From: CAIXSC01 sp046349935
GTDB taxonomy: Bacteria > Planctomycetota > Planctomycetia > Pirellulales > Pirellulaceae
Length of the DNA stretch: 64,000 nt
Reading direction: 5' to 3'
NCBI GenBank assembly: GCA_046349935.1
Contig: JAXMBK010000014.1
Location: forward strand, 124,001 to 188,000
The notes beneath the pieces are model-generated. The model was not told the origin of the DNA, ran no database searches, and saw only the letters and a list, made by a program, of their open reading frames with translations. The position numbers were made by a program, and so were the translations under genes. Shown one piece after another: positions 62,560 through 64,000 of the stretch. How positions within the stretch are numbered: position 1 is the first letter of the stretch; each line of letters begins with the position of its first letter.

Positions 62560-62560
62560 T

Positions 62561-63871
62561 CTACGGGGGCGTGAACGTCGCGGCTTGGCCGGCGTAGCGG
62601 CCGGCGGCGTCGACGAGGTTCCAGACGACGGCTTGTTCGATGCGGAAGCGGCGGCCGCTTTTGGCGATGCGGATGCCTTGGTAGTCGTCGACGTAGCCGT
62701 CGCGGCGAGTGCGTTCGAGCAGCTGGGCGCGCTCGTCGCGGTGCATTGGTTCGGCTGTGTGACGCGACGGAGTGCGCAAGAAATCGTCGAGTTCCATTTC
62801 CCACAGTCGCAGCGCGGTGCGGTTGGCGTAGTTGAGGATCGGATCGTCCTCTGTGCCGTGCGAGACGACGACGAACGGGGCTTCGTAGAGCGCTCGGGAT
62901 TGCTCGCGCGGCGAGCCGTCGCGCGGCAGCAATTCGCGGCCCAGAAATCGGCGGTATGAATCGAGCAGCAGTTGAGTGTGCGCGATCCATTCGCGTTGCG
63001 CCCACGGCGCCGCACTGGCTTGCCAGTCAAGAAACTCGCTGACGCCGACCGCCTTCTTCACCGCGTCAAACGACCACATGCGATCGGCGAGCGAGCGTAC
63101 TTCGCCCGCATCGAGCCAGGCGCGGGCCAGTTGTTCGACGGCGTGCGCGGTGAGCATGAGGGTGGCGAGCGGATCGACGGCGATCTTGAACCCGAGCCGC
63201 TCAAGTTGGTCGAGCGGAACGAGGGGCGTGACCCCGCCTGGGAGCATATTGGCCAACTGGGGAATCGACGTCTCGCGGGCGATGCGCGTCAGTTCCTCCA
63301 GCGACTGCGGCGCTTCGACGAAACCCAGATCGGCGCCGGCGGCGGCGTACTGGTTCGCGCGATCGAGCGCCGCGTCGAGGCCTTCGAGTGCCCGCGAGTC
63401 GGTGCGGGCGAGGATGACGAAGTTCGCGTCGCGGCGTGCGTCGAGGGCGCAGTGAAGTTTGTCGAGCATTGCGGCGACAGGGACGACTTGTTTGCCTGCG
63501 AAGTGGCCGCAGCGTTTGGGAGCGACTTGATCTTCCAGCAACATGCCGGCCGCACCGGCTTTCTCGAACTGTCGCACCGTCCAAGCGACGTTATGCAGGT
63601 CGCCGTGTCCCGTGTCGCCGTCCGCAATCACCGGCACGCTGACGCGATCGGTCACGTGTCGAACGGCGTCGGCCATTTGCGTGAGGGTCGCAAGTCCCAG
63701 GTCGGGCAGTCCGAGTTGGCTGGCGGAGACGCCGAAGCCGCCCAAGAACAGCAGTTCGACGCCGGCCGCTTCTAGCACTCGCGCCGTGAACACGTCGTGC
63801 GGCGCCAGCGACCGCAGGAGTCCGGGACGGGCGAGCAGTTCGCGCAGTTTCGCGGGGGCGTTGCTGGACAT
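62561..63871 (-). CDS. Isocitrate-lyase/PEP-mutase domain fused to a MEKHLA domain
   Basis: A 436-residue protein. Residues about 10-280 form an ICL/PEP-mutase barrel: LFLGGFGVSASQLGLPD, VIADGDTGHGD (metal-binding Asp, 82-91), EDQVAPKRCGHF (113-124) and VILARTDSRAL. The KRCGH loop is of the lyase type. Residues about 294-436 match the MEKHLA domain, a PAS-related sensor module: HTQLLLDSYRRFLGRELLP, APFVVVSHGTEDDPILNYAN, RIAKSGRRFRIEQAVVWNL and GQAATF at the end. The fusion suggests a sensor-linked C-C or C-P lyase; ligand and reaction are unknown. Its TAG stop is that of palindromic repeat copy 9. Confidence 0.85.
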   Translation of the reverse strand: MSSNAPAKLRELLARPGLLRSLAPHDVFTARVLEAAGVELLFLGGFGVSASQLGLPDLGLATLTQMADAVRHVTDRVSVPVIADGDTGHGDLHNVAWTVRQFEKAGAAGMLLEDQVAPKRCGHFAGKQVVPVAAMLDKLHCALDARRDANFVILARTDSRALEGLDAALDRANQYAAAGADLGFVEAPQSLEELTRIARETSIPQLANMLPGGVTPLVPLDQLERLGFKIAVDPLATLMLTAHAVEQLARAWLDAGEVRSLADRMWSFDAVKKAVGVSEFLDWQASAAPWAQREWIAHTQLLLDSYRRFLGRELLPRDGSPREQSRALYEAPFVVVSHGTEDDPILNYANRTALRLWEMELDDFLRTPSRHTAEPMHRDERAQLLERTRRDGYVDDYQGIRIAKSGRRFRIEQAVVWNLVDAAGRYAGQAATFTPP

Positions 63872-63879
63872 AGAGTGGA

Positions 63880-64000
63880 TCAGGCCGCCTTCGTTTTCGA
63901 GGGAACCTTGAGGTTGAACAGGCCGAAGATTTCCTTCTGCGACATGCCGGTGCGTTCGGGACCGCCCGTGTGCGACAAGATCGAGTTGAACAGCTCGCGC
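63880..64000 (-). CDS. C-terminal end of an unidentified protein (cut by window edge)
   Basis: The minus-strand frame entering from the right edge gives 39 residues ending GMSQKEIFGLFNLKVPSKTKAA and a TGA stop at 63880-63882. The stop lies 8 nt upstream of the start of the ICL/PEP-mutase-MEKHLA gene, so it is probably the previous gene of the same operon. The fragment is too short to name a family. Confidence 0.6.
   Translation of the reverse strand, partial: RELFNSILSHTGGPERTGMSQKEIFGLFNLKVPSKTKAA

Noticed and set aside
1..64000. tRNA, rRNA or riboswitch genes
   Set aside because: All intergenic stretches were read by eye and none shows a cloverleaf, rRNA core or known riboswitch sequence; small RNAs cannot be excluded without a covariance search.

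Overview
The window looks like a chromosome segment of a high-GC planctomycete, probably Pirellulales-like. The evidence is the set of families seen: paired Planctomycete-cytochrome/DUF1549/DUF1553 and DUF1501 genes, a PVC-type membrane-bound dehydrogenase, a TIGR03000-type secreted protein, an ECF sigma factor next to a large Ser/Thr kinase, and a giant exported protein with an LEPR-type N-terminus. No rRNA, tRNA or CRISPR array was seen.

Layout. 1-4.6 kb (minus): DUF1553 then DUF1501, overlapping by 11 nt, the second cut by the window edge. 4.7-8.5 kb (plus): ECF sigma factor and a kinase with ankyrin repeats. 8.5-13.0 kb: a mobile-element graveyard holding a degraded IS1182-type fragment, a frameshifted ISL3 transposase, duplicated repeat modules, and one intact, compositionally different membrane desaturase with its own TATAAT box. 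13-19.2 kb: D-threonine-aldolase-like PLP enzyme (minus), a carbamoyltransferase/SxtJ/DUF5989 cassette (plus), then a sarcosine-oxidase-like flavoenzyme and HolA (minus). 19.2-24 kb: a proline-rich exported protein, an exported isoaspartyl methyltransferase and the TIGR03000 protein with a good terminator. 24.1-29.2 kb: a tight four-gene operon (HTTM partner, HTTM, CopZ-like, SF2 helicase). 29.3-35.5 kb: saccharopine-dehydrogenase-like enzyme, two small membrane proteins, a sugar-isomerase-type TIM barrel, a GH10-like protein without recognisable catalytic Glu residues, and PurC. 35.5-41.7 kb: a second DUF1553/DUF1501 pair and a zinc-ribbon membrane protein. 41.8-46.9 kb: YhaN/YhaO-type (SbcCD-like) repair pair. 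47.2-53.5 kb: a PVC-type dehydrogenase gene, its cytochrome/HEAT partner, and a lone DUF1501. 53.9-62.4 kb: a giant LEPR/Ig/TLD/RTX surface protein whose last 3 kb is broken by many frameshifts. 62.6-64 kb: an isocitrate-lyase/PEP-mutase domain fused to MEKHLA, and the end of one more gene.

The most unusual signal is a small palindromic repeat (ACAGGCT-TCC-AGCCTGT preceded by CGTAG) present nine times, only between genes. In four places the TAG of its CGTAG flank is the stop codon of the adjacent gene, and at two convergent junctions two copies face each other. A second repeat family (hairpin CCGGTGG...CCACCGG plus flanking modules) fills the gene-poor zones at 8.5-12.9 kb and 31.2-31.8 kb. 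Gene functions are family-level calls made by reading the sequence; no database search was run.
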